NCBI GenBank assembly: GCA_022563685.1
Contig: JADFMY010000012.1
Location: 1-40,366 of the forward strand
Source of the DNA: Pseudomonadota bacterium
GTDB taxonomy: Bacteria > Pseudomonadota > Gammaproteobacteria > GCA-001735895
Direction of reading: 5' to 3'
DNA: 40,366 nt
Shown one piece after another: positions 25,932 to 34,317 of this stretch. The notes under the pieces are model-generated. The model saw nothing but the letters and a program-made list of their open reading frames with translations, was not told the origin of the DNA and made no database searches. The translations under genes were made by a program, and so were the position numbers. Within the stretch, counting starts at the first letter, position 1. Each line of letters starts with the position of its first letter.

Positions 25932-27323
25932 CTACTCATCATCGCTAATTTGCGTTTCCATTGAAAAATTGACCGCTTCATCCTGTAGCATTTTCTGTAT
26001 AGCGTGAATAATGTTGGTAGATTGACGCGACGAGGTATTTTGCAAGCGAATAATCACGCCTATTTCATCCGCTTCTAACGGAATGCTACTCCGATTGTTC
26101 ACTGGTTCGAGTATTTTTCTGATCCTGTCCCAGTCCGCGATTCGTTCATTAACATCCTTGGCCAGGGATCTCTGGATAAATTCTTCAAGTCCTGTATCAA
26201 TACTCGAGCAAAGTTCCCTGATATTCGGTGGCTTTTGATGAACCTGCATATTCAACAGTTTAGCCAGTGTTGGGGCGCTAAAAGGAAGACTGTTGGTCAA
26301 CATGAGAAACGCCATGACGCCCAGCGCATAGATGTCGGCACGACCATCGACCGGCTCGCCATTGATGATTTCGGGAGCCAGGTAAGAGGGTGAGCCCTCA
26401 ATGTTGACTTCCTTATTCTGCGGTGGTCCGGCGAGGCCAAAGTCGGTAAGTTTGATATTGCCGTAGCGGTCGATCACGATATTGGAAGGTTTAATGTCAC
26501 GATGGACGATTCCGTTTTCGCCCTGATTGTGGGCGTATTGCAGGGCGCTAGCCAGTTGCGAGAGAATTTCCCTGGTCTCCGTGAGTCCGAACGCCCCTTT
26601 AGCCTTTAAGATAGTCGACAGGTTTTCACCTACCAGTTTTTCCATGACGATGAAACGTGTTGAAAATTCATCGATAATTTCGATCACGTTGATAATGTTA
26701 GGGTGATTCAATTTCGCGATGATCTTGGCTTCCTGCTCAAAGCGATCTAAAAAATCATGGTTGTAGGCCAGATTGTAATTGAGCATTTTGATGGCTACTT
26801 CGCGCTCCAGCTCCCTGTCATAGGCGTTGTAGACAGTAGCCATCTTCCCTTCACCCAGTTTGCCTGTTAACTCATATTTACCGACCCTGTTAATTCCCCC
26901 GGGTTTTGCCATACGGTCAGTCATCATATGGGAAGTGATGTCGGCAAATGCCTTGTGCTGTTTTATCAGGTACATAAACCGTTCACGATCAAGATACAGG
27001 GCGATCGTATCCGTTAGTGCGACAATATCGGAGTAATAGGTAGAATTTATTAGCAGTGAGATTTCACCAACAACCGAACCTTTTTTTAACAAAACCCTTC
27101 GATGAATTTCGCCATTTTGATCTGGAGTCCGGACCTCTACCTTGCCCTTGAAAATGATGTACAGTCTTTTGCCAATCTGGCCATGCTTGGCAAGCAATTC
27201 ATCTTTAGAAAAATGTGCAACCTGGATTTGTTGGGCAATATCCCTGATCGTATCAATTTCCAGATCCTGTAAAATTTTTATACGGGAAAGAAGGAGTTCG
27301 ATTTCTTCGGTTTCAATTTTCAT
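25932..27323 (-). CDS. Ser/Thr protein kinase with N-terminal cNMP-binding-like domain
   Basis: A 463-residue soluble protein. Residues about 10-135 form a cyclic-nucleotide-binding-type beta roll with GKRLYIIFKGKVEV and VVGEISLLINSTYY. The phosphate-binding cassette keeps Gly86-Glu87, but the usual Pro-Arg pair is Tyr-Tyr or Ser. Residues about 150-415 are a full Hanks kinase: GKLGEGKMATVYNAYD loop, Lys179 in VAIK, HRDIKPSN (274-281), DFG (294-296) and SYLAPE. A further 50-residue tail is unrecognised. Sensor-then-kinase in one chain resembles eukaryotic PKG. It is divergent from a membrane cyclase, its likely signal source; the 292-bp gap between them has no clear motif. Confidence 0.92.
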   Translation of the reverse strand: MKIETEEIELLLSRIKILQDLEIDTIRDIAQQIQVAHFSKDELLAKHGQIGKRLYIIFKGKVEVRTPDQNGEIHRRVLLKKGSVVGEISLLINSTYYSDIVALTDTIALYLDRERFMYLIKQHKAFADITSHMMTDRMAKPGGINRVGKYELTGKLGEGKMATVYNAYDRELEREVAIKMLNYNLAYNHDFLDRFEQEAKIIAKLNHPNIINVIEIIDEFSTRFIVMEKLVGENLSTILKAKGAFGLTETREILSQLASALQYAHNQGENGIVHRDIKPSNIVIDRYGNIKLTDFGLAGPPQNKEVNIEGSPSYLAPEIINGEPVDGRADIYALGVMAFLMLTNSLPFSAPTLAKLLNMQVHQKPPNIRELCSSIDTGLEEFIQRSLAKDVNERIADWDRIRKILEPVNNRSSIPLEADEIGVIIRLQNTSSRQSTNIIHAIQKMLQDEAVNFSMETQISDDE

Positions 27324-27615
27324 ACAGTGGTCTTTGGCTCAGCTTAGATTTCTCATTAATATAGTAGAAACTGCAATGAAGCTCCGGTAATTTCGGTCAC
27401 ATTGCTGAAAATATTAGATAGACACCACAATAGATCCGCCGACTTTTTATCTTTATTCTGGAACTCCATGGCGTTTCAGTACTCAGTATATTAAGAAATC
27501 CAGAAAAAATCTCTCGATTTGGGTCCCGGTTTAGGTCGGTGTGCATTGCCGGGTTTGGCCACATTGCACGGGCTTGCAGAAAAATCGAAACCTTGAGCTG
27601 CCGTTGATAACGATC

Positions 27616-29334
27616 ATGACCAAACTGACCTTGATTGAGCGACGATTACGTATTACCACCGGGCTAATACTGGCTACCTATATCACTATCCACCTGAGCA
27701 ATCATGCCCTCGGGCTAATTTCGCTGGAAGCTATGGAAGCGATGCGAAAGTTTGTTACGCCATTTTGGAGAAGCTGGGTCGGTGGCTTACTGATATACAC
27801 CTCGCTATTGACCCACTTTGGGTTGGCTTTAATGTCGCTTTATCGGCGAACCACGCTACGCATGCCCGTCTGGGAGTTTTCTCAGCTGGTGTTGGGTCTG
27901 TCGATTATTCCTTTGCTGGCGGGACATATAGCCGCTACCTGGGGTGCACGGGTATTGATGGACTTCGATATTAACTACGAATATTTTCTAAATGGATTAT
28001 TGAGCAATAACTGGTTGCTTTTTAGGCAGGCCATGTTGTTACTGGTGGCCTGGAGCCATGTGGTGATTGGATTGCATTTTTTCTTCCGCCTGTTTTCATG
28101 GTATCGACGTTGGTCTTTTCATTTGTACCCGCTGGTATTTTTGATGCCATTACTGGTCGTCCTTTCAATGGCTCGGGTTGGAATTGATATGAATGTATGG
28201 CAATCAAAATCTGAGATCACAGTGCCCTCCGGCGGATATCGAGATAGTTATCTGGGTTTCAATGATGCGGTTAAGGTTTTGGACTATTTGCCATCAGGGG
28301 AACCTGATCTCACCAAGATTGAGTGGTTTCATAACGGCGTGCTTATGACTTTCTATGCGCTATTAATGCTAACCCTGGGGGCACGAATAGTCCGAGATAA
28401 GAAGCGGCAGCAGGCCGGTACTGTTACCATAAAGCACGTCAACGGTCTCGAACTGAAAGGTAAGCCCGGTCAAACGATCCTGGAAATTATAAGAAAACAT
28501 TCGGTCCCTCATGCATCTCTTTGCGGAGGCCGGGGCAGGTGTACCACCTGTCGAGTGAGGGTAGGGGCAGGATTTTTTAAGCTGGCAAAACCTTCACCGT
28601 TAGAGCAGTTTGCACTGGATAGAATCAGAGCAGCACCGAATGTTCGCCTGGCCTGTCAAACTCGCCCGCTGCATGATGTGCAGGTGAGCCCATTACTGCC
28701 ACCCGATTTGGACATGGAGAGCAGCTTGAGAAAAGGTGGTGTCAGTGGAGAAGAGCGAGAAGTGGTGGCCATGTTCGTAGACCTTCGAGGTTCCTCGAAA
28801 ATGAGTGAGCGGCATTTACCCTACGATGTATTGTTTATTCTGAACCGGTTTTTTATCGAAATGACAGATGCTTTATCGCTCAGTTACGGACATTATGCGC
28901 AATTCGAGGGAGATGGGCTGCTGGCGCTATACGGATTGGAAAGAGGATTAAAACAGGGTTGTCGCGATGCCCTGCAAGGTGCTGTCGATATGCAGGCTAG
29001 AATGAATACGCTCAACGAACAACTAATAAAAGAACTGGAAGAACCGTTAAAATTTGGCATCGGAATCCATTGTGGACAGGCCATAGTTGGTACTATGGGA
29101 CCACCGAGTGCGCCCAATCACTCTGCGATAGGCGACTGTATAAACGCAGCATCGCGACTAGAGGGGAAATCCAAGGAACTGGAGTGTATCCTGGTAGTTT
29201 CAAATGAGGTGGTTGAATATGCAGGTGTCGATTTCAGTCAGTTTCCGACCCAACAAGTCAGTTTACGAGGAAAGCAGCAATCGGTTCTCGTATTTGTGAT
29301 TAAGAATCCTCTGGATGTTTCCGATAGCCTCTAA
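27616..29334 (+). CDS. Membrane cyclase with heme-anchor-like, [2Fe-2S] and class III cyclase domains
   Basis: A 572-residue three-part protein. Residues 1-260 hold about six membrane spans with His26, His30, His67, His104, His148 and His154 inside or near them, like the SDHC-type diheme anchor described for CyaC cyclases. Residues about 268-362 are a plant-type ferredoxin domain with Cys303, Cys309, Cys312 and Cys347. Residues about 380-560 are a class III cyclase: Asp389 (MFVDLRGSS), Asp433 (QFEGDGLLALYG), Asn510 and Arg514 (GDCINAASRLE). The usual adenine-recognition Lys is Gln429. The ATG at 27616 is preferred to a GTG at 27541. Confidence 0.93.
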   Translation: MTKLTLIERRLRITTGLILATYITIHLSNHALGLISLEAMEAMRKFVTPFWRSWVGGLLIYTSLLTHFGLALMSLYRRTTLRMPVWEFSQLVLGLSIIPLLAGHIAATWGARVLMDFDINYEYFLNGLLSNNWLLFRQAMLLLVAWSHVVIGLHFFFRLFSWYRRWSFHLYPLVFLMPLLVVLSMARVGIDMNVWQSKSEITVPSGGYRDSYLGFNDAVKVLDYLPSGEPDLTKIEWFHNGVLMTFYALLMLTLGARIVRDKKRQQAGTVTIKHVNGLELKGKPGQTILEIIRKHSVPHASLCGGRGRCTTCRVRVGAGFFKLAKPSPLEQFALDRIRAAPNVRLACQTRPLHDVQVSPLLPPDLDMESSLRKGGVSGEEREVVAMFVDLRGSSKMSERHLPYDVLFILNRFFIEMTDALSLSYGHYAQFEGDGLLALYGLERGLKQGCRDALQGAVDMQARMNTLNEQLIKELEEPLKFGIGIHCGQAIVGTMGPPSAPNHSAIGDCINAASRLEGKSKELECILVVSNEVVEYAGVDFSQFPTQQVSLRGKQQSVLVFVIKNPLDVSDSL

Positions 29335-29344
29335 TATTGGTTAA

Positions 29345-29374
29345 GGAAGGCCTGAATAAATCAGACCTTCCCTA
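29345..29374 (-). repeat. Second copy of the 30-bp stop-codon hairpin repeat
   Basis: This 30-bp stretch is an exact inverted copy of 4101-4130. It folds into the same near-perfect hairpin (arms around 29345-29355 and 29361-29372) and sits between the convergent cyclase and K+ channel genes. Read on the minus strand, its first three bases are the TAG stop of the channel gene, just as the other copy supplies the TAG of bioC. It probably works as a transcription end or mRNA 3' stabiliser. Confidence 0.8.
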
Positions 29375-31084
29375 AGTCACTCGCTGCCTGGCAAGCCACT
29401 GGAAAAGATAACCGCGTGGTGCGTCTGTTCCGGTTACCAGATAGTGCAGGGTGTAGGCGTTATTCATCGTCGCTGATAACATGGTTTCACTATGCTCGGT
29501 TCCGCACATCAGGATTTCGTCACGGTGGCACAGCGGTTGGTCGTCGCCAGGCATCATAATCAGCTCTCCAGCCCGGTCTATGACGAAAGCGATACACGAC
29601 AGGTTTCCCTCCAGGTTGTACGGGTTTCTGATCAGCTCCCCCAGAGTCAAGCACTCGTGTTCGCGCAGGTATTCGACCACCGCAGACGCCTCCGCTTCGC
29701 ACAGGTTAATACGCCACAGATGGGGCGGTTTTTCACCGATCGCCGATTTCAGACGCTCGACCACCTGTTGCGTCACGTCTTCGCCCTGTTCGCGCAGATA
29801 ATCGATCGCTAATTGTATTTGAGGGGATATCAAATGTTTCAGAATGCGCCGCGCGGTGGTCAGGCTGGATTGCAGGATCAACCCAGCGCTGGCGGCGTCG
29901 AATGCGATCTGGTTCTCATGGGCATTTTGTCGCACGATAGTAAAAGCATTGGGCCGTAGCGCGCGAACACACATCAGTATGCTGAGGTTATCGTGATCAT
30001 TATCGGTGCCGGCGACAATGCCTGCAGCGTGATCGATGCCGGCTTCTTCCAGTGAATGAAGATTGGCGTGCGCGTGAATAACTCTGGAGGCTCCTGCGAC
30101 TTCCCCCACGTCCGGGTCGATAATCACTGGCCGAATACCGTTTATTACAAAGTGTTTGTGCAGCCATTTGCCCATGCGCCCATAACCGCAAAGTATCCAG
30201 TCACCGGTGGGTACATTGAGTGGTTGTCCCAGCTTGATGTTTTTGGTTCGCACCAGGCAGGAATTTAGATTATGCAGCCTCGGTGCGGTGATCGCCATAC
30301 TGAGAAGCTGGGCGAATATTTCAAAAGGATTGATTACCGTGACCTTGCCGAGCGTAGCCAGGTGCTCGCTGTGGCGGGCTGAGGTCGATCGGCAGAGTAT
30401 GGGCAGATCAGGATTTAGAAATCTTGCCATAACGGTGATGCGTAAATTCACTTCTTCATCCATTGTCAGTACCACCACCGCCTTGCAATAGGACATTTTG
30501 ACGCCGGCATCGACCAGGTGTTTTGGAACCCCCGGGTCGGCGCAAAGGGCTGGCATTTTGACCCGGTAGTCGCGCAACGCGAGGGCCTTGATGCGCTCGG
30601 GATCGGTATCGAGGACGACCACCCCGAACCAATTATCGCTCAGGCCACGCGCCAGCAGGCTACCGGTATCGCCGAAGCCGCAAATAATGAAAAATGGCTG
30701 TTTTATGCGCCTTACCGAACGGGCGAATTGATGCTCGTTTAGCGCCATCAGAAAATGGGGATTCTGTACCAGGCGGATAATGGAACCGATCGCGTACAAC
30801 CAGGCAACGATACCCATGTATAGACAGAATATGGTCCATAATCGCTGCGTATCGGTGAAAGCGTTCGGGATTTCGCCAAAGCCTGTAGTAGTTGCGGTGT
30901 AGGTAAAAAAGTAGAAAGCGTGGAACAGGCTCATGTATTCCACGTTACCCTCGGCGTCCTGGCCGGGTATCAAAGCCATGCCGGTAATACCGATCGCATA
31001 AACGCCAATAAGTACAAACACGGGTCGGCGCATGTAGCGCAGCACTACCATCGTAACCCGGTCAAGTTCGGAGGTAGTAGCCAT
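29372..31084 (-). CDS. Potassium channel-like protein with two RCK/TrkA-N domains
   Basis: A 570-residue protein. Two membrane spans (about 21-40 and 83-107) flank a pore loop with TATTTGFGE at about 63-71; TTGFG corresponds to the TVGYG selectivity filter. Two Rossmann RCK domains follow: FIICGFGDTGSLLARG (about 132) and WILCGYGRMGKWLHKHF (about 295). The C-terminal part (about 430-570) may be a TrkA-C-like region. RCK domains bind nucleotides or ions and gate K+ flux. It is followed upstream by a small membrane protein 23 bp away, likely an operon. Confidence 0.88.
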   Translation of the reverse strand: MATTSELDRVTMVVLRYMRRPVFVLIGVYAIGITGMALIPGQDAEGNVEYMSLFHAFYFFTYTATTTGFGEIPNAFTDTQRLWTIFCLYMGIVAWLYAIGSIIRLVQNPHFLMALNEHQFARSVRRIKQPFFIICGFGDTGSLLARGLSDNWFGVVVLDTDPERIKALALRDYRVKMPALCADPGVPKHLVDAGVKMSYCKAVVVLTMDEEVNLRITVMARFLNPDLPILCRSTSARHSEHLATLGKVTVINPFEIFAQLLSMAITAPRLHNLNSCLVRTKNIKLGQPLNVPTGDWILCGYGRMGKWLHKHFVINGIRPVIIDPDVGEVAGASRVIHAHANLHSLEEAGIDHAAGIVAGTDNDHDNLSILMCVRALRPNAFTIVRQNAHENQIAFDAASAGLILQSSLTTARRILKHLISPQIQLAIDYLREQGEDVTQQVVERLKSAIGEKPPHLWRINLCEAEASAVVEYLREHECLTLGELIRNPYNLEGNLSCIAFVIDRAGELIMMPGDDQPLCHRDEILMCGTEHSETMLSATMNNAYTLHYLVTGTDAPRGYLFQWLARQRVT

Positions 31085-31107
31085 CTAAGCGCTTTGTCCG
31101 ACGAGTC

Positions 31108-31491
31108 TTAACGCCGTGAAATCAGCGTGTCCCCAACCAGAATTGTCACCGAGACTACGCTCGCAATCAGGGCGCCACCGCCCAGCGATACGATATTGAC
31201 CATCGACTCGACACTGGGGCCGATATCGGTTTCATTTTCTGCGATGACCCAGATGGTCCGGGCGGTGATAAGCAGGACATCGGCTACCAGGCTACTTGCC
31301 AGCAGCAGGGCCCCGATCTGCGAACGGTCACCCAGCTTCAATCCCGTCGCAATCAGGCTGATCAGAATTGCAATTGTCAGGATCCAGACATTGTGGTGTT
31401 GAGCGTTATCTATATCGCCCATGACGAAGGCGAAATTAAAAGTCAAGGCCAGAATAATCACGAATCCAAAAACAACCCGCTCCAGGTTCAT
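31108..31491 (-). CDS. Small four-span membrane protein (DUF6394-like)
   Basis: A 127-residue protein MNLERVVFGFVIILALTFNF with about four hydrophobic spans. It contains VMGDIDNAQHHNVW and LGDRSQIGALLLASSLVADVLL. From memory this matches DUF6394 proteins that accompany TrkA-type genes; the function is unknown. The frame is open 23 codons further upstream, but a GAGGTGAAG ribosome site directly precedes the ATG at 31491. It probably forms a two-gene operon with the channel. The 251-bp gap before the OsmC gene (31492-31742) shows nothing recognised. Confidence 0.75.
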   Translation of the reverse strand: MNLERVVFGFVIILALTFNFAFVMGDIDNAQHHNVWILTIAILISLIATGLKLGDRSQIGALLLASSLVADVLLITARTIWVIAENETDIGPSVESMVNIVSLGGGALIASVVSVTILVGDTLISRR

Positions 31492-31742
31492 AACTTCACC
31501 TCTTTTTTTCTTGTGAGCTGACAGAATACGCCTGTAACGTGAAAACGTCACCCCATACATCAGCTGACGGCAGGTGTCCGAGCAGACAGTCCAGTCAGAA
31601 TTTAACCGGCTGGGATATTACTATCCGCTCAACACCCCGTCAGCAGCGCAGGCAAAAGATTGGGGCGCGAGTTTTTTTAAAACCACCGTACTCTAGCATA
31701 AATTGCAGTACCGGCAGCCTGATCAAAAATTTGATGAATCCT

Positions 31743-32264
31743 TCACGCCAATTCTATTTTAAGCGGTACTGCGCGCCCGAGCGTATGCCCCACCGGAGAG
31801 GTATTGGTTACCTTGTCGTGTAATGCCTGCAGGGCCTCGGGTGATGCGTCGCTGTCGATTTTGACTTTGACTGAAATGTTTTCATAGCCAGCGTTGCCTT
31901 CGGTGAGCCCGAGAAAAGTATGCAGGTCGAGGTCGCCTTCCAGGTCGATGCTGAGATTTTTGATTTCGATACCTGCAGCAGTCGCATTGGCCGCGTAACC
32001 GACGGCCAGGCAATTACCCAATGCGGCGAGCACTTGCTCAACCGGATTGGGACCCTTATCGGTTCCTCCCAGCGCGGCGGGTTCGTCGGACACGATCGGG
32101 GAGAAATCTCGTACGGTCGCCTCGGACCGAAAACCGCCTTTCCACTTGATGTTGGCATTCCATTTGGTTGCGGCAACCTCAGGTTCCTGCTGTATTTTAC
32201 CGGCTAGACTGACTACGGTATCAATATTGACATCGTTCAGACGGGGGGATTGATCTTGAGCCAT
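31743..32264 (-). CDS. OsmC-family protein
   Basis: A 173-residue protein of the OsmC/Ohr fold. The central helix ALGNCLAVGYAANA carries Cys85. The second conserved Cys, normally in a C-P-V-S motif near the C-terminus, is Ser156 here (TNTSPVGHTLGRAVP). Peroxidase activity through a Cys pair is therefore doubtful; it may be a one-Cys or binding variant. The ATG at 32264 has GGAGGT eight bases upstream, so the longer open frame to 32351 is not used. It is divergent from the hydratase gene. Confidence 0.88.
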   Translation of the reverse strand: MAQDQSPRLNDVNIDTVVSLAGKIQQEPEVAATKWNANIKWKGGFRSEATVRDFSPIVSDEPAALGGTDKGPNPVEQVLAALGNCLAVGYAANATAAGIEIKNLSIDLEGDLDLHTFLGLTEGNAGYENISVKVKIDSDASPEALQALHDKVTNTSPVGHTLGRAVPLKIELA

Positions 32265-32439
32265 TGTTCGATACCTCCGGGTGGTTTGGTTCCTTCCAAA
32301 GCTAAGCGATATGGGATTAGATTGCAACATGAGCCTTAAACCTGGCTGCAAGGTGACAATCTAGTAGCAATTTTTTACTGGCTGATTGAAAATTAGTCGT
32401 AGCCCGAAATTTTAGCCTGGTAACAGGACCCGTAACAGT

Positions 32440-33297
32440 ATGAATCAAAATAATCTGGACACCGACTTCCTGAGACAGTGGATCGGAAAGCAGGAAACAG
32501 TCGAAGAAACTATTTCTGCGGAACCACTGCGTCGTATGCGCGCAACACTTGATCTTGCACCCGAAGCAATCACGGAGGGTGCGGGAGTTCCCCCACTTTG
32601 GCACTGGGCTTATTTCCTGAAGCCTGTGCGTGCGTCCGAACTGGGTCGCGACGGTCACGCCGAATTGGGTGATTTTATGCCACCGGTACCCTTGCCGCGG
32701 CGCATGTGGGCAGGAGGAAAGGTCACCTTCAATGCCGCGATTCGAGTGGGTGAAACCGCGCGTCGTGAATCTACCGTGCGCGATATAAAGCTAAAACAGG
32801 GGCGCACCGGCGAGCTTTGTTTTGTTGAGGTAGAGCACCGTTTTTTCGTCGGAACAGAAATGCGATTGAGTGAAATCCATAACCTCGTTTACCGCGATAT
32901 TAAACAGCCAGGCGAAGATGATGTCCTGCCGCCGGAAGCGCCGAAAGACGCGCAGTGGACGCGGCAGGTAATACCCAATGCAACCCAGTTGTTTCGCTAT
33001 TCTGCGCTCACATTTAACGGCCATCGCATTCACTATGACCTCGAATTTTGTCGTCAACAGGAAGGTTATCCGGGGTTGGTTTTCCATGGGCCTTTAACCG
33101 CAACCCTGTTATTACAACTGGCCAGCGAAAATAATCCGGGCAAAGTCCTCGCAGCCTATGAATTTCGGGCCTATAGTCCCCTGTTCGATAACGCACCATT
33201 CACATTAAATGGCAAGATGGATGGCGCCAATGCCGAGATGTGGGCCAGCAATGCCGATGGTCGTCTGGCGATGAAAGCGACTGTCGAATTAAGTTAA
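32440..33297 (+). CDS. MaoC/HTD2-like acyl-CoA hydratase
   Basis: A 285-residue double hot-dog protein resembling 3-methylfumaryl-CoA hydratase and fungal HTD2 dehydratases. The N-terminal half has GVPPLWHWAYFLKP and PRRMWAGGKVTF. The C-terminal half has the catalytic-type motif LFRYSALTFNGHRIHYD (about 187-203) and GLVFHGPLTA. It hydrates an enoyl-CoA or dehydrates a hydroxyacyl-CoA; the substrate is unknown. It is first of a run with the alcohol dehydrogenase 18 bp downstream, suggesting one catabolic pathway. Confidence 0.87.
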   Translation: MNQNNLDTDFLRQWIGKQETVEETISAEPLRRMRATLDLAPEAITEGAGVPPLWHWAYFLKPVRASELGRDGHAELGDFMPPVPLPRRMWAGGKVTFNAAIRVGETARRESTVRDIKLKQGRTGELCFVEVEHRFFVGTEMRLSEIHNLVYRDIKQPGEDDVLPPEAPKDAQWTRQVIPNATQLFRYSALTFNGHRIHYDLEFCRQQEGYPGLVFHGPLTATLLLQLASENNPGKVLAAYEFRAYSPLFDNAPFTLNGKMDGANAEMWASNADGRLAMKATVELS

Positions 33298-33315
33298 CTG
33301 TCACCATAATTCCTC

Positions 33316-34302
33316 ATGAGAGCCATGATCCTCGAAAAACCAGGGGTGCCGCTTCAACTCCTGGAAAAACCTGATCCCATACCCGGCCAGGGCGAGGTTC
33401 AGGTCAGGGTATCAGCTTGCGGTGTTTGCCGAACCGATCTGCATGTTGTCGACGGTGACCTTCCCGACCCGAAGTTACCGATCATTCCGGGGCATGAAAT
33501 TGTTGGCACGGTGAGCGCCCTCGGCGAGGGCGTTGATCACTTCGAATTGGGTGAGCGGATCGGTATTCCCTGGCTGGGACGCACCTGTGGAAGTTGCTTT
33601 TATTGTAGATCTGGCCTTGAGAATCTCTGCGATGAGCCCGGATTCACCGGCTACCAGATCGATGGAGGCTATGCTGATGTAACCGTTGCCGACGCACGAT
33701 TTTGCTTTCCCCTCAGCGGTGATTACTCGGATGCTGAACTTGCCCCGTTGTTGTGTGCCGGTTTGATAGGATATAGATCCCTGTCCATGGTGGGTAATAA
33801 CTCTGGCCGGGTTGGAATATATGGATTCGGAGCGGCAGCGCATATCGTTACGCAGCTTGCCCGGTACCAGGATCGGGAAGTGTATGCCTTTACGCGACCG
33901 GGTGATCGGGCTGCGCAGGAATTTGCGCTCGACACGGGTGCCATTTGGGCCGGTGACTCCGACCGTGCACCACCGAACGAGCTGGATGCGGCGATTATCT
34001 TCGCGCCCGTTGGTCCACTGGTCCCTGCTGCACTCAGGGCGGTGCGTAAGGGTGGGGTCGTTGTTTGTGGCGGAATACACATGTCGGATATTCCGAGCTT
34101 TCCGTATAGAATTTTGTGGGGGGAACGCGTTATCCGTTCCGTGGCAAACTTGACACGTCAGGATGCGAAAGATTTTCTGGAACTGGCGCCCAGGGTGCCG
34201 ATTCGAACCAGGATCGAAGAATTTCCCCTGGAGAAAGCAAATATGGCGTTGGATGCTTTGCGCACTGGCAATTTGACTGGAGCCGCAGTGTTGATACCTT
34301 AA
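33316..34302 (+). CDS. Zinc-dependent alcohol dehydrogenase
   Basis: A 328-residue medium-chain dehydrogenase. The catalytic zinc is bound by Cys in ACGVCRTDLH and His in PGHEIVG. The structural zinc uses the CGSCFYCRSGLENLC cysteines. The NAD(P)-binding loop is GIYGFGAAAH in the Rossmann domain (about 170). It likely interconverts an alcohol and an aldehyde or ketone. It follows the hydratase by 18 bp. Length is a little short (usual about 340), with no lost motif. Confidence 0.92.
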   Translation: MRAMILEKPGVPLQLLEKPDPIPGQGEVQVRVSACGVCRTDLHVVDGDLPDPKLPIIPGHEIVGTVSALGEGVDHFELGERIGIPWLGRTCGSCFYCRSGLENLCDEPGFTGYQIDGGYADVTVADARFCFPLSGDYSDAELAPLLCAGLIGYRSLSMVGNNSGRVGIYGFGAAAHIVTQLARYQDREVYAFTRPGDRAAQEFALDTGAIWAGDSDRAPPNELDAAIIFAPVGPLVPAALRAVRKGGVVVCGGIHMSDIPSFPYRILWGERVIRSVANLTRQDAKDFLELAPRVPIRTRIEEFPLEKANMALDALRTGNLTGAAVLIP

Positions 34303-34317
34303 TCGTATGGCCGAAAA

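Noticed and set aside
27385-27405. TCACA half-site in the kinase-cyclase gap that could be a CRP box
   Set aside because: The left half matches TGTGA at only three of five positions, which is too weak in a 292-bp gap.
31492-31742. Possible RNA gene in the gap before the OsmC gene
   Set aside because: No tRNA-like cloverleaf, known RNA motif or terminator was seen.
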